Shown here piece after piece: positions 1 to 8,516 of a stretch of 64,000 bases of DNA. Position 1 is the first letter of the stretch; every line of letters starts with the position of its first letter. The notes under the pieces are model-generated. The model had not been told where the DNA came from, did no database searches, and saw nothing but the letters and a program-made list of their open reading frames with translations. The DNA comes from Thalassobacterium sedimentorum (lineage in GTDB: Bacteria; Verrucomicrobiota; Verrucomicrobiia; Opitutales; Coraliomargaritaceae), in the NCBI RefSeq assembly GCF_031127905.1, contig NZ_JARXIC010000011.1, forward strand, positions 62,001-126,000, given 5' to 3'. The translations under genes and the position numbers were made by a program.

Positions 1-510
1 TTTTCCACCACAAATTTCGACACCTGGCTTCCGCCCGCTAAAATGACCTTGCTACTGATCATGTTCGTCGGCGGCTGCTCGGGCTCCACCAGTGGCGGCG
101 TCAAGGTCGTGCGTATCGTGATCGCGCTACGTGCGGCGATGCGCAGTATCACCCACGCCTTCCGGCCCAACATCACCATCCCGATGCGCATGGGGGGACA
201 AACCCTGAGCGAGCGCGCCATTCACAGTGTGGTGCTCTTCATCATTTTAATGACAGCATTACAACTGCTGGCCATGCTCTTTGTATCAGCCAACGAGCCG
301 CATCTGTCCTTTATGGGGGTCTTTTCCAGTGTGCAAGCGACCTTGTTTAACATCGGCCCCGGCTTTCAAGAAGTGGGCCCCGCCGAGAACTTTCAGTTTC
401 TGCGCAGTAGCACCAAGATCTTCTTGTCGCTACTGATGATACTCGGGCGCTTGGAATTGTACGCAGTGCTGGTACTGTTTATGCCCTCGGCTTGGAAGCG
501 GTTTTCGTAG
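1..510 (+). CDS. trkH: TrkH-type potassium transporter subunit, C-terminal part (5' end outside window)
   Basis: The reading frame is open from base 1, so the gene begins before the window; 169 residues are visible. The motif [15 protein letters not shown] near visible residues 24-38 matches the last pore loop and following helix of TrkH/KtrB potassium translocating subunits. Two further hydrophobic segments follow (about residues 65-82 and 130-150), ending in the usual short cytoplasmic tail. The product is an inner-membrane K+ uptake channel that normally works with a cytoplasmic TrkA/KtrA gating subunit, which is not visible here. TrkH versus KtrB cannot be settled from this fragment. Confidence 0.88.
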   Translation, partial: FSTTNFDTWLPPAKMTLLLIMFVGGCSGSTSGGVKVVRIVIALRAAMRSITHAFRPNITIPMRMGGQTLSERAIHSVVLFIILMTALQLLAMLFVSANEPHLSFMGVFSSVQATLFNIGPGFQEVGPAENFQFLRSSTKIFLSLLMILGRLELYAVLVLFMPSAWKRFS

Positions 511-533
511 GAAACGGGAGAACGGAGGAGGAA

Positions 534-680
<147 letters not shown>

Positions 681-682
681 CT

Positions 683-976
683 TCATTCCTGCTTCCAGCG
701 GAGCTGCACTACGGTGGCGCCCCAACTGCCTTCGCTCTGGTCGGCTAACTGGAAACTCTTAACGCGTGTGTCGCGCCTTAAAAGTGTGTGCACGGTCTCG
801 CGCAGGGTGCCAATGCCTTTGCCGTGGATAATGCGCACTCGATGATAGCCTTTTTCCAAAGCGAGCTCGATGTAATCGGGTATTAGGTCGCCGAGCTCAG
901 AGGGTCGGAAGGTGTGGAGGTCGAGCTCGTCGGTGATTTCAAACTCGATGGGGTCTTCGTTGGGATCTTGGTTCAT
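683..976 (-). CDS. Smr domain protein (small MutS-related)
   Basis: This 97-residue protein is essentially a single Smr domain. It has the LDLHTFRP motif near residues 18-25 and the conserved HGKGIGTLR loop near residues 50-58. Smr domains act as DNA or RNA endonucleases or nucleic-acid binding modules; the reaction of this stand-alone form is not known. Its ATG overlaps the stop codon of the upstream transposase gene (ATGA), so it is probably translated from the same message as rmuC and the transposase gene. Confidence 0.85.
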   Translation of the reverse strand: MNQDPNEDPIEFEITDELDLHTFRPSELGDLIPDYIELALEKGYHRVRIIHGKGIGTLRETVHTLLRRDTRVKSFQLADQSEGSWGATVVQLRWKQE

Positions 977-2187
977 GATTGGTAGGCACTGCTAAAACGC
1001 CATTGGCTCGGTGATGCGCAGAGTTTAGCTTGAACTGGGTTTTGCTCGATATAGGCGATCACATCGTGAAAGTGTTTTTCGTTACGGATATAACGGTCCC
1101 AGTATTCTGAATGCCATAACGGTGACTTGTCGGACGTATTCGCTGCGGCGGCTGACTCTGACGTAGAGCAACTCGGGAGAGTTGCGTTCCCGGGATCGCG
1201 AATCTCCGTATTCGCTGCGGGGGCTGACTCTGACGCGGAGCAACTCGGGAGAGTTGCGTTCCCGGGATCGCGAATCTCCGTATTCGCTGCGGGAGCTGAC
1301 TCCGACGTAAGGCAACTCGGGAGAGTTGCGTTCCCGGGCTCGCGAATCTCCGTATTCGCTCTTAGCCATTTTTTGATCTCAGTCGCTGTATACTTTTTCC
1401 ATGAAGCTAGCGTTTCAGCCATTGTCCACCCTGCCATGGGTTGAAATAAGACATGGAAGTGGTTGGGCATGACCACCCACGCATATAAACGATAACGCTC
1501 ACCATCAAAAAAATGAAATGCGCCTTCCACGATCTGGGCTAAGGCGGGTTCCTTTAATATACAGGAACCATAACCGGCATCAATCCACGCATGTAAGCGC
1601 TTTCTGCGCTCGATCGCTCGCGCTTCGTCGGGAAGACTCTGAATCGCTTGATCGATGCGCTCGATCGCAGATTGAGGTAAGCTGTCCGATAAATGCACGG
1701 TGACGTGCTGTGTGCGCACCTGGCTTTCAAAATGAGGCAAGTAACCTCTTGAATGCCAGACGCCAGGACTGTTGGGGTCTGGCGACGATTGAGACACTTG
1801 ATTAGGGCTGAAGGAGGGACGGGCGTCAATGAGCAATGACTCGCTCAAACTTAACTTAGGCTGTGAATGAACGTTATGTAAAGATTGCTGAATGGCAATG
1901 GTGGAATGCGCGCTGACTCTGACGTGGAGCAACTCGGGAGAGTTGCATTCCCGGGATCGCGAATCTCCGCATTCGCTGCGGCGGCTGACTCCGACGCGGA
2001 GCAACTCAGGAGAGTTGCGTTCCCGGGCTCGCGAAATCCGTATTCGCTGCGGCGGCTGACTCTGACGCGCAGCAACTCGGGAGAGTTGCGGTCCCGGGCT
2101 CGCGAATCTCCGTATTCGCTGCGGCGGCTGACTCCGACGTGGGGCAACTCGGGAGAGTTGCGGTACCGGGCTCGCGAATCTCCGCAT
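973..2187 (-). CDS. REP-associated Y1 transposase (RAYT) invaded by its own type of repeats
   Basis: The core is a single-strand Y1 transposase of the IS200/RAYT group. It has WHSRGYLPHF, the HUH metal motif in VVMPNHFHVLF, the block PLWHSEYWDRYIRNE and the catalytic-tyrosine helix IAYIEQNPV. Between the HUH motif and the tyrosine helix sit three 24-residue repeats (about AANTEIRDPGNATLPSC...) encoded by exact 72-bp tandem units. A second array forms the 5' part of the frame, so the true start is unclear. There is no ATG between the upstream array and the core, and TTG codons near 1845-1830 or an ATG inside the array are possible. The repeats keep the frame open, so the enzyme could still work. 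Such proteins mobilise or maintain REP elements. Confidence 0.65.
   Translation of the reverse strand: MRRFASPVPQLSRVAPRRSQPPQRIRRFASPGPQLSRVAARQSQPPQRIRISRARERNSPELLRVGVSRRSECGDSRSRECNSPELLHVRVSAHSTIAIQQSLHNVHSQPKLSLSESLLIDARPSFSPNQVSQSSPDPNSPGVWHSRGYLPHFESQVRTQHVTVHLSDSLPQSAIERIDQAIQSLPDEARAIERRKRLHAWIDAGYGSCILKEPALAQIVEGAFHFFDGERYRLYAWVVMPNHFHVLFQPMAGWTMAETLASWKKYTATEIKKWLRANTEIREPGNATLPSCLTSESAPAANTEIRDPGNATLPSCSASESAPAANTEIRDPGNATLPSCSTSESAAAANTSDKSPLWHSEYWDRYIRNEKHFHDVIAYIEQNPVQAKLCASPSQWRFSSAYQS
1136..1360. repeat. REP-like tandem array, three 72-bp units, inside the transposase gene
   Basis: Identical landmarks (GTATTCGCTGCGG) occur at 1136, 1208, 1280 and 1352, giving an exact 72-bp period and a partial fourth unit. 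Each unit carries the hairpin GCAACTCGGGAGAGTTGC (7-bp stem) followed by CCCGGG and TCGCGA palindromes. Because 72 is a multiple of three, the host reading frame is preserved. Confidence 0.9.
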
Positions 2188-2240
2188 TCGCTGCGGCGGC
2201 TGACTCTGACGCGCAGCAACTCGGGAGAGTTGCGGTCCCC
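1912..2240. repeat. REP-like tandem array, about 4.5 units, between rmuC and the transposase core
   Basis: The word GCTGACTC(T/C)GACG recurs at 1912, 1984, 2055, 2127 and 2199, with spacings of 72, 71, 72 and 72 bp. The 71-bp unit lacks one base (GCGAAATCCG against GCGAATCTCCG). It therefore shifts the translated phase of the repeat relative to the second array at 1136-1360. The array begins about a dozen bases beyond the rmuC stop codon. Confidence 0.9.
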
Positions 2241-2250
2241 GGATCTGGCA

Positions 2251-3495
2251 CTAGTCGCCTGGTGGCAGGATTGGGATCTTTTCGATGCCTTTTGGCTCGG
2301 GGAGGGGCTCGGGGGCGGCACTGTCTAAGGCTTCAAACTTCCTAGCTGTCACCATTAGGCGACTTTCGATGGAGTTGAGCGTTTTATTATAGTGACCGAC
2401 GGATTGCTCGAGGCTTTTGCCGAGCTTAGTAAAGTGGCCGGTGACGATGCTGATGCGCTGGTAGAGCTCTTTGCCCAGGGCGGCGATCTCCTTGGCCTCG
2501 CGGGCGATGGCTTCTTGCTGCCAGCCGAAGGCGATCGCTTTGAGCAGTGCAATGAGCGTGGTGGGCGTGGCGAGGATGACCTTGTTGTCCACTCCCAGCT
2601 CAATCAGTGCGGGATCTTGCTCTAGCGCGGCGCTGAAGATGGTTTCGTTGGGTATGAAGAGCACGACAAACTCGGGCGTATTCTCAAACTGGGCCCAATA
2701 CGACTTGGCGGAGAGCCCCTTGATGTGCTCGCGGATGTGGCGTGCGTGCGCCTGCATGCGAGCGGTCTGCACAGCGGGGTCGTCGGCTTCGAGGGCGTCG
2801 AGGTAGGCGGCCAGCGGCACCTTGGAATCGACCACGACCTGGCGACCGTTGGGTAGATTGATCAACATGTCGGGACGCTGACGCTGGCCATCGGCGGTAT
2901 CGACCGAGGCCTGTTCTAAGAAATCCACCCGATTGACCATGCCCGCCATTTCGACGGTGCGGCGCAGTTGCATTTCGCCCCACTGGCCGCGCACTTGTGG
3001 GGCACGCAGCGCCTGCACTAGACTCCCCGTAGTCTTGCTGAGTTTCGCTTGTGACTCAGCTAGCTGCTGGAGTTGCTGTTGCAGGCTAGCATCAGTCGCG
3101 GTGCGACGTGTCTCGATGCGCTCCACCCGCTCGTTAAAAGCTTTGAGCGCCAGGCTGACGGGTTCGACGGTCTGCTGGATGGAAGCTTGTCGCTTATCCA
3201 GATCGCCCTGTGCGCTGGCTTGATATTTCTCCAGCGTCGTCTTGGCCAGGCTGAGAAAGGATTCATTATTCTTTGAAAGCGCCTCAGACGAGAGCACCTT
3301 GAAGCTCTCCTGCAAGCGAGCTTGCGCGTCCTGCAGCAGCGTCAATTTTTCAGCCGCCGCACGAAGCTCCGCATCTCGCTGAGCTTCGAGACGTGCAAGC
3401 GTCTCCTTGGTTTTCGCATGGGCGCGATTGAGTAAGAAGTAAACTAAGGCCGCGCCTAGCAGGAGCCCCACAACTAATCCAACAATCAAATCCAT
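2251..3495 (-). CDS. rmuC: DNA recombination protein RmuC
   Basis: This 414-residue protein has an N-terminal membrane anchor (residues 3-25), a long coiled coil (about 25-150) and the RmuC nuclease-like domain. The latter includes VRGQWGEMQLRR near residue 168, RPDMLINLP, VVVDSKVPLAAYLDA and FVVLFIPNE. RmuC limits recombination between inverted repeats and is described as a predicted nuclease scaffold in DNA repair. Length and motif order match the family. The ATG at 3495 begins with a classic short N-terminal membrane segment. A REP array starts immediately after its stop codon, which is noteworthy given the family's link to inverted repeats. Confidence 0.92.
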   Translation of the reverse strand: MDLIVGLVVGLLLGAALVYFLLNRAHAKTKETLARLEAQRDAELRAAAEKLTLLQDAQARLQESFKVLSSEALSKNNESFLSLAKTTLEKYQASAQGDLDKRQASIQQTVEPVSLALKAFNERVERIETRRTATDASLQQQLQQLAESQAKLSKTTGSLVQALRAPQVRGQWGEMQLRRTVEMAGMVNRVDFLEQASVDTADGQRQRPDMLINLPNGRQVVVDSKVPLAAYLDALEADDPAVQTARMQAHARHIREHIKGLSAKSYWAQFENTPEFVVLFIPNETIFSAALEQDPALIELGVDNKVILATPTTLIALLKAIAFGWQQEAIAREAKEIAALGKELYQRISIVTGHFTKLGKSLEQSVGHYNKTLNSIESRLMVTARKFEALDSAAPEPLPEPKGIEKIPILPPGD

Positions 3496-3597
3496 ACATG
3501 CATTCAGCCTAGTTTATCAGAGCTGGCAATGGTGGATTCAAAAGATAAACTGGACATCGCTTGACAGCAGTCGCGATCTCGTTATCGCCGTTGCAGG

Positions 3598-3969
3598 ATG
3601 AAGTCCGCTCCAGAACCCGCACCACACTCAGCCCCGCTACGGGTGTTGATTGCGATGCTCACGGTATGGATATTTGTTCTATCGCTCGCAGGCGTCAGCC
3701 CAGCACTGCACTCGTGGCTGCACGCAAAAAACGACTGCAAGAGCCACGACGCCGCACACTCAGAACAGCAAGACAACAGCGACAACAGCGCGCACTATTG
3801 TGCGGTCATTGCCATCCAAGGAGCCATGGCCACTGTGGACAGCGCAGTGCTCCCCGAGCGCGCCACGTATGCACGCATCGACTTTGAGGCCGTCCGTGAA
3901 CGCAGCACGCCCCCCCAGACTCAATTACTGTCAAGTGCCCGCGCGCCCCCTTTTGAAATCATAGTTTAG
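3598..3969 (+). CDS. Small His/Cys-containing exported protein preceding the TonB receptor
   Basis: This 123-residue protein has a hydrophobic N-terminal segment (about residues 15-35). It is followed by a His/Cys-bearing stretch with LHSWLHAKNDCKSHDAAHSE and HYCAVIAIQ. This resembles small DUF2946-like proteins often found just before metal TonB receptors, but I cannot name the family firmly. It ends 52 bp before the TonB receptor gene on the same strand and is likely co-transcribed. An inverted pair AGTTTATC/GATAAACT at 3511-3518 and 3544-3551 lies upstream. A role in periplasmic metal binding is inference. Confidence 0.6.
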   Translation: MKSAPEPAPHSAPLRVLIAMLTVWIFVLSLAGVSPALHSWLHAKNDCKSHDAAHSEQQDNSDNSAHYCAVIAIQGAMATVDSAVLPERATYARIDFEAVRERSTPPQTQLLSSARAPPFEIIV

Positions 3970-4021
3970 ACAACAACGCAGCAATCATCCCGCTGCACGC
4001 TCAACTTTAGATTTCAAAACA

Positions 4022-6139
4022 ATGAATAGCTTTTTAATAAAAAGCGGTTTGCTCGTCTGCGCCGCTTCCTCCCACACGCTTAGCGCACAGCTTGCTGCAA
4101 CGGCAGAGCCCGTTTACCAGCTGAAGGAATACGTCGTTTCAGCCGGCCCCGTGGCCCGCTCGATCGAAGACTACAGCAGTCCGTTCACCTCGCTCGACGC
4201 GGCGGACATCCAGCAAGAAGGCGGCAGCAGCCTCGGCGCGCTACTCGACGGCCAGCCCGGCGTGACCGCCACCAGTTTTGGCGGTGGTGCCAGCCGCCCA
4301 ATCATACGTGGCTTTGATGGGCCACGCGTGCGCATCCTCGAATCAGGCCTCGGCTCACTCGACGTATCCGAAACCAGCCCCGACCACGCAGTCTCCGTCG
4401 AGCCGCTGCTGATCGATCGAATAGAAATCCTACGCGGTCCTTCCACCCTACTTTACGGCAGCTCAGCGATCGGCGGAGTGGTCAATGTTATGGGTAAAGA
4501 AATTCCACGCGAACGCGTCGACCCGAAAGCTTACGAAGGCGCGATCGAAACCCGCTACGACAGCGTATCCAACGGAGAGACTCACCTCGGCTACGGCACA
4601 GTAGGCGGCGAAAACTGGACATTCAGTCTGACCGGTCTCAAGCGCAATGCCGACAACTACGAGATCGCTGGCGACGCCGAAGCCATCCACGAAGAAGAAG
4701 AACATCATGATGACGACGACGATCACAATGAGGAAGCGCACGAAGAAGAAAGCGGCGACGAGCTAGCGAGCAGCTTCGTCGAGACCGAATCCTACTCCGC
4801 GGGCGGCACCTGGTTCTTTGGTGAGCACAACTACATCGGTGCCTCCTTTTCCGTCTACGACTCTTATTACGGCGTGCCTGGCCACGAGCATGAACATCAT
4901 GATGAAGATGACGACGACCATGATGATGACCATGAAGAAGAGGAAGAGAGCGTCGCCATCGATCTCGAACGCAAGCGCTTCGACCTAGAGCTGGCTCTAT
5001 TCGATCCGATTGACTGGATCGAAGCCGCGCGTTTCCGCTTCGGATACACCGACTACCAGCACACCGAACTCGAAGGCGACGAAACCGGCACCGTATTTTC
5101 ACGTGACGGCTGGGAGCTGCGAGGCGAAATCGCGCACCGCGAATGGGCCTTCATCGACGAAGGCATCTTTGGTATTCAAACCTCGGATACGGACTTCGAA
5201 GCCCAAGGCGAAGAAGGCGCGGCCTTTGGTCCTGCTACCCAAACCAGCAATCAAGCCATCTTCATCAATGAGCAAATCCACCGCGGCGCCTGGCACTACG
5301 AGTTCGGCGGCCGTCTGGAAACTCAGCAGATCGACGCCAAGGGCGTCTCGGACTACAGTGATGTCGCGATGAGCCTGGCTGCCGGCATCATCTACACCAT
5401 CGATACACGCAACTCACTGGCACTGTCCTTGCAACGCTCACAGCGTCACCCTACGTCGACTGAACTCTACGCCGACGGCGAGCACATTGCGACCAGCCAG
5501 TATGAGCTCGGCGATGACGACCTAGGGCTTGAAACCGCTTATGGGATCGACCTAAGCTACCGCTTTCAGGGCGAGCAATGGGAAGCCACCGCTTCGATCT
5601 TCTACACCTACTTCGATGACTACATCTACGCCGCAGAGAGCGATGCCACCGCACTCGGAATCGACACCGAGCTAGACACCTACGCGTACGATCACGTCGA
5701 TGCAAATTTCTATGGCTTCGAAGCCGAGCTCGAGCGCATCCTCTACCGCAGTGAAGAGAGCGAATTACGCATCGGCATCATGGGCGACTATGTGCGCGCC
5801 GAAAATCGTGACAGCAGCAACGACCTGCCCCGCATCCCGCCCTTGCGGCTTGGCGGCAAGATCCAGTTGGCACACGGCAATTGGGATGCAGGCCTGCGAC
5901 TACGCCACGCCTTCGACCAAAACGACACTGCACCGCTCGAGACCGAGACAGATGGCTACACCGAGCTCAAGGCCAACCTCGCCTACACCTTCCTACTCGG
6001 CAACGGCATTGATCTGACCATCTTCGCGCAGGCCGACAACCTACTGGACGAAGTAATCCGTAACCACACCTCCTACATCAAGGATGTCGCGCCGCTGCCT
6101 GGCCGCAATGTGACCATCGGCGCTCGGTTACAGTTCTAG
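4022..6139 (+). CDS. TonB-dependent outer-membrane receptor, ZnuD-like, with His/Asp/Glu-rich loops
   Basis: This 705-residue protein has a signal peptide and a plug domain. The plug includes a TonB-box-like segment (EYVVSA), SRPIIRGFDGPRVRILE, SPDHAVSVEPL and the LRGPSTLLYGSSAIGGVVNV hallmark. A 22-strand barrel follows, ending in RLQF with terminal phenylalanine. Two extreme acidic-histidine insertions occur near residues 223-247 and 289-310, within the first extracellular loops. Comparable His-rich loops are known in the zinc receptor ZnuD of Neisseria, so zinc (or another divalent metal) is the likely substrate. Neighbours (Fur/Zur regulator, MerC-like protein, second receptor) support this. 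The start ATG at 4022 immediately precedes the signal peptide. Confidence 0.88.
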   Translation: MNSFLIKSGLLVCAASSHTLSAQLAATAEPVYQLKEYVVSAGPVARSIEDYSSPFTSLDAADIQQEGGSSLGALLDGQPGVTATSFGGGASRPIIRGFDGPRVRILESGLGSLDVSETSPDHAVSVEPLLIDRIEILRGPSTLLYGSSAIGGVVNVMGKEIPRERVDPKAYEGAIETRYDSVSNGETHLGYGTVGGENWTFSLTGLKRNADNYEIAGDAEAIHEEEEHHDDDDDHNEEAHEEESGDELASSFVETESYSAGGTWFFGEHNYIGASFSVYDSYYGVPGHEHEHHDEDDDDHDDDHEEEEESVAIDLERKRFDLELALFDPIDWIEAARFRFGYTDYQHTELEGDETGTVFSRDGWELRGEIAHREWAFIDEGIFGIQTSDTDFEAQGEEGAAFGPATQTSNQAIFINEQIHRGAWHYEFGGRLETQQIDAKGVSDYSDVAMSLAAGIIYTIDTRNSLALSLQRSQRHPTSTELYADGEHIATSQYELGDDDLGLETAYGIDLSYRFQGEQWEATASIFYTYFDDYIYAAESDATALGIDTELDTYAYDHVDANFYGFEAELERILYRSEESELRIGIMGDYVRAENRDSSNDLPRIPPLRLGGKIQLAHGNWDAGLRLRHAFDQNDTAPLETETDGYTELKANLAYTFLLGNGIDLTIFAQADNLLDEVIRNHTSYIKDVAPLPGRNVTIGARLQF

Positions 6140-6162
6140 AGCACATAAACTATGTTTCAAAT

Positions 6163-6202
6163 GAGCTGGATCGGACTCTATGTCCGGTCTGGCTCTTTTT
6201 TT
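6163..6202 (+). terminator. Rho-independent terminator after the first TonB receptor
   Basis: The sequence forms a stem from GAGCTGGATCGGAC and GTCCGGTCTGGCTC around a five-base loop, with a few G-U pairs. Seven thymines follow (6196-6202). It lies between the two convergent receptor genes. Confidence 0.85.
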
Positions 6203-6225
6203 GTCAGGCCGAAACTACAAACGCC

Positions 6226-8451
6226 TCAGAAAGTCCAACGCGCGCCCAAGCTCAAGCTACGGCCTGTCAAGGGCGCCACATCTTTTAGAAATGAAACATG
6301 CGCGCGCCGCTCGACATCCAGCACATTATCCAGACGCGCGAAGACTGTCAGTTCTGCATCGCTGAGCTCCCAGGTGTATTGGGCATCACAATTGAGCTCG
6401 AAGTAGCCCTCTGTTTCCAGCTCAGGCTGCACCACATCCGTTTCAGCTTGGACCTTATCTTGAGCAAATGCGTAACGAAGATCGGCCCCCATTTCCAGAT
6501 TGCCACGTTCGTATTCGACCCGCGAGCCGATGCGCAGCGGTGGAATCCTAGGCAGGTAGGTATCGTCTGTAAGGTTCTCACCTTTGACCCAATCCATCAT
6601 GCCCTTCACCCGTAGCACGCTCGTTTCACTCTCAAAAATGCGGCGCGTCAGCTCAGCCTCGCCCCCTTGGAAGACCGCATCCTTCGCAACATACAGCGCA
6701 AGATTCCCGCTGCCCTTGATGTCCTGCAAAAAGACAAAATCTTTAAACTCATAATAATAAAGATTCAGACGCGCCGACCAGTCGCCACGGTGCCCCTCAA
6801 AGCCAATCTCCATGGCATTCGACTGTTCCACTTCTAGCGGCGTGCCGGTATTATCGGCACCAATCACAAAACGCTGAATCGCCGCATTCGACCAGAATGC
6901 ATAACGTTCTGTCTCACTGGGCAAGCGCTCAATATGAGACACATTAGCCGTGATAGCCACCTCATCGAAGCCCCAACGATCATAGTCACGCCAAGTGACG
7001 CCCAAGGCCAGGCTATGACTTTCCGCCGTGGCCTCCCGCGTATAATTGTTAGCCTCCAGGGAACGGTCTACAATCTCTTGCCACTCGAAGCGATAGCCCG
7101 CACGTAGCGTCCACTCATCCTGTGTCCAAGTCTCTACCAGGAAATAGCCCAAGTTCTGAGTATCGAACAGATTACTGACACGACTCGTCTCCATCGGCGG
7201 TGCCGTCAAACGACTGGCAGAAAGCTCTCGATCGAAACCATGCAGGCCGGCCACCCCATCCAAGCCAGGAAATAGAGAGTGATAAAAATCAATACGCGCC
7301 TCCATTGAATCGAGGCCCATCGTGGTGTCCTCATATTCCTTATCCGCATCCTTCGCTTTGCCAGTAAATGTTTCTTCATGGCTATAGTCCGCTTGACCAA
7401 AGCGAAAGCTGATTCGCTCAAGCAAGGTCGAATCCAGCTCCAGCGACGCGTCCACATCGAGCCGCGACTGCCGCATCTCCAAGCCCGTGTCGCCAAATAG
7501 TTCGGTCGAATCGCCCCCATACTGATATGGCACGCCATATTCCGACTCGTAGCGCGAATAAGCCACCCCCAAACTACCGCGCCCCGATGCAGGCTCCCAC
7601 AGCAGGCCCAGCGAGCGCGTCTCTGTATCCAAATAAGTATTGGGCAAAGTGCCCGAAGGATTGGCGACCGCCTCATCCAGTCCTGTATCCGGGTTATAAA
7701 CCATCGGATTTAAAGTGGCCTCGTAATCCGAGGTCCGCGCCGATCCCGAGATCGAATAATCATCCGCATGCCGCTCCGCGCTGGTCATACGCAGCGCAAA
7801 GTCGCCCGCACGCACCGTGGCATAAGCAGCCCCCGAACGACTGTCTGCGCCCGTTTCATAACGCGCTTCAATCGAGCCTGACACGGCTTCAGCTGGCAGC
7901 GTTTCCGGTAAATAACGCGTCTGCGAATTGATCGCACCGCCAATCGCCGCATTCCCGAAGAGCAAGGCGTCTGGGCCACGATGCACATCGACACGGCGAA
8001 TCAACAAAGGCTCCAAGGATACACCGTGATCCGGACTGCTATCCGAAACATCCAGCGTGCCGATATCGTCGAGCAACATACGCACACGATAATCTCCCAG
8101 CCCACGAATCACAGGACGACTGGCGCCAGGACCAAAATAACTGGCATTCAAACCCGGCTCCCATGCCAGCGTCTCGCCCAAGGTCGACTGAATTTGCCGC
8201 TGCAAATCCTCCGCCTCCAGCACTTGCACACTCACCAGTGAGTGATCACTCACCTCGCCATAGCGCTGCGCCACAACAGTAAAGCCCTCAAGCTCATAAA
8301 TGGGACTGGAATCGCCCTCCATTGCCGTCGTGGGTATCGCAAACGGCTCCGCCACTTCGCCTTCGGCTCGCAACTGAATCACCACCACACTGGGCAGGCA
8401 TAGCCAAAAAAGGACACTGAGAATTTTGCGAGGATGTAATATCTTATTCAT
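6226..8451 (-). CDS. TonB-dependent outer-membrane receptor (second copy, without acidic-His loops)
   Basis: Starting at the ATG at 8451 (MNKILHPRKI) gives a normal signal peptide and about 741 residues. An upstream in-frame ATG at 8490 would lie inside the operator region and is unlikely. The plug shows SRPVIRGLGDYRVRML, SSPDHGVSLEPL and HRGPDALLFGNAAIGG, the same clade as the receptor at 4022-6139. The protein ends in ARWTF. The barrel lacks the long His/Asp runs of its neighbour. It is divergently transcribed from the gene at 8517, and two abutting 23-bp palindromes fill the shared promoter. This suggests metal-dependent repression. Substrate is inferred to be zinc or a zinc complex. Confidence 0.87.
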   Translation of the reverse strand: MNKILHPRKILSVLFWLCLPSVVVIQLRAEGEVAEPFAIPTTAMEGDSSPIYELEGFTVVAQRYGEVSDHSLVSVQVLEAEDLQRQIQSTLGETLAWEPGLNASYFGPGASRPVIRGLGDYRVRMLLDDIGTLDVSDSSPDHGVSLEPLLIRRVDVHRGPDALLFGNAAIGGAINSQTRYLPETLPAEAVSGSIEARYETGADSRSGAAYATVRAGDFALRMTSAERHADDYSISGSARTSDYEATLNPMVYNPDTGLDEAVANPSGTLPNTYLDTETRSLGLLWEPASGRGSLGVAYSRYESEYGVPYQYGGDSTELFGDTGLEMRQSRLDVDASLELDSTLLERISFRFGQADYSHEETFTGKAKDADKEYEDTTMGLDSMEARIDFYHSLFPGLDGVAGLHGFDRELSASRLTAPPMETSRVSNLFDTQNLGYFLVETWTQDEWTLRAGYRFEWQEIVDRSLEANNYTREATAESHSLALGVTWRDYDRWGFDEVAITANVSHIERLPSETERYAFWSNAAIQRFVIGADNTGTPLEVEQSNAMEIGFEGHRGDWSARLNLYYYEFKDFVFLQDIKGSGNLALYVAKDAVFQGGEAELTRRIFESETSVLRVKGMMDWVKGENLTDDTYLPRIPPLRIGSRVEYERGNLEMGADLRYAFAQDKVQAETDVVQPELETEGYFELNCDAQYTWELSDAELTVFARLDNVLDVERRAHVSFLKDVAPLTGRSLSLGARWTF

Positions 8452-8453
8452 GC

Positions 8454-8476
8454 TTATTGAAACTAACTTACAATTT
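8454..8476. promoter_or_regulatory. Zur/Fur-type palindromic operator, copy 1
   Basis: The 23-bp site reads TTATTGAAA, CTAAC, TTACAATTT. It fits the pattern TTATTGNAA, five bases, TTNCAATAA that recurs at 8477-8499 and 12334-12356. It lies immediately upstream of the receptor start codon (minus strand) and in the promoter of the divergent gene. Assignment to the Fur-family protein encoded at 11215-11664 is inference. Confidence 0.65.
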
Positions 8477-8499
8477 ATATTGCAACCCACTTACAATAA
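8477..8499. promoter_or_regulatory. Zur/Fur-type palindromic operator, copy 2 (abutting copy 1)
   Basis: The site reads ATATTGCAA, CCCAC, TTACAATAA, with the same half-site spacing as copy 1 and no gap between the two. Together they cover most of the 65-bp divergent intergenic region, so both genes could be repressed at once. Confidence 0.65.
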
Positions 8500-8516
8500 G
8501 CCAGAACATTTTTCGA

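Noticed and set aside
1136-2240. The regular 72-bp arrays considered as a CRISPR
   Set aside because: The units are contiguous with no variable spacers, and they contain REP-style hairpins; no cas gene is near.
3511-3551. Inverted pair AGTTTATC/GATAAACT considered as a Zur site
   Set aside because: The half-sites and 25-bp spacing do not fit the 23-bp palindrome seen at the other promoters. It may be a weak structure or chance.
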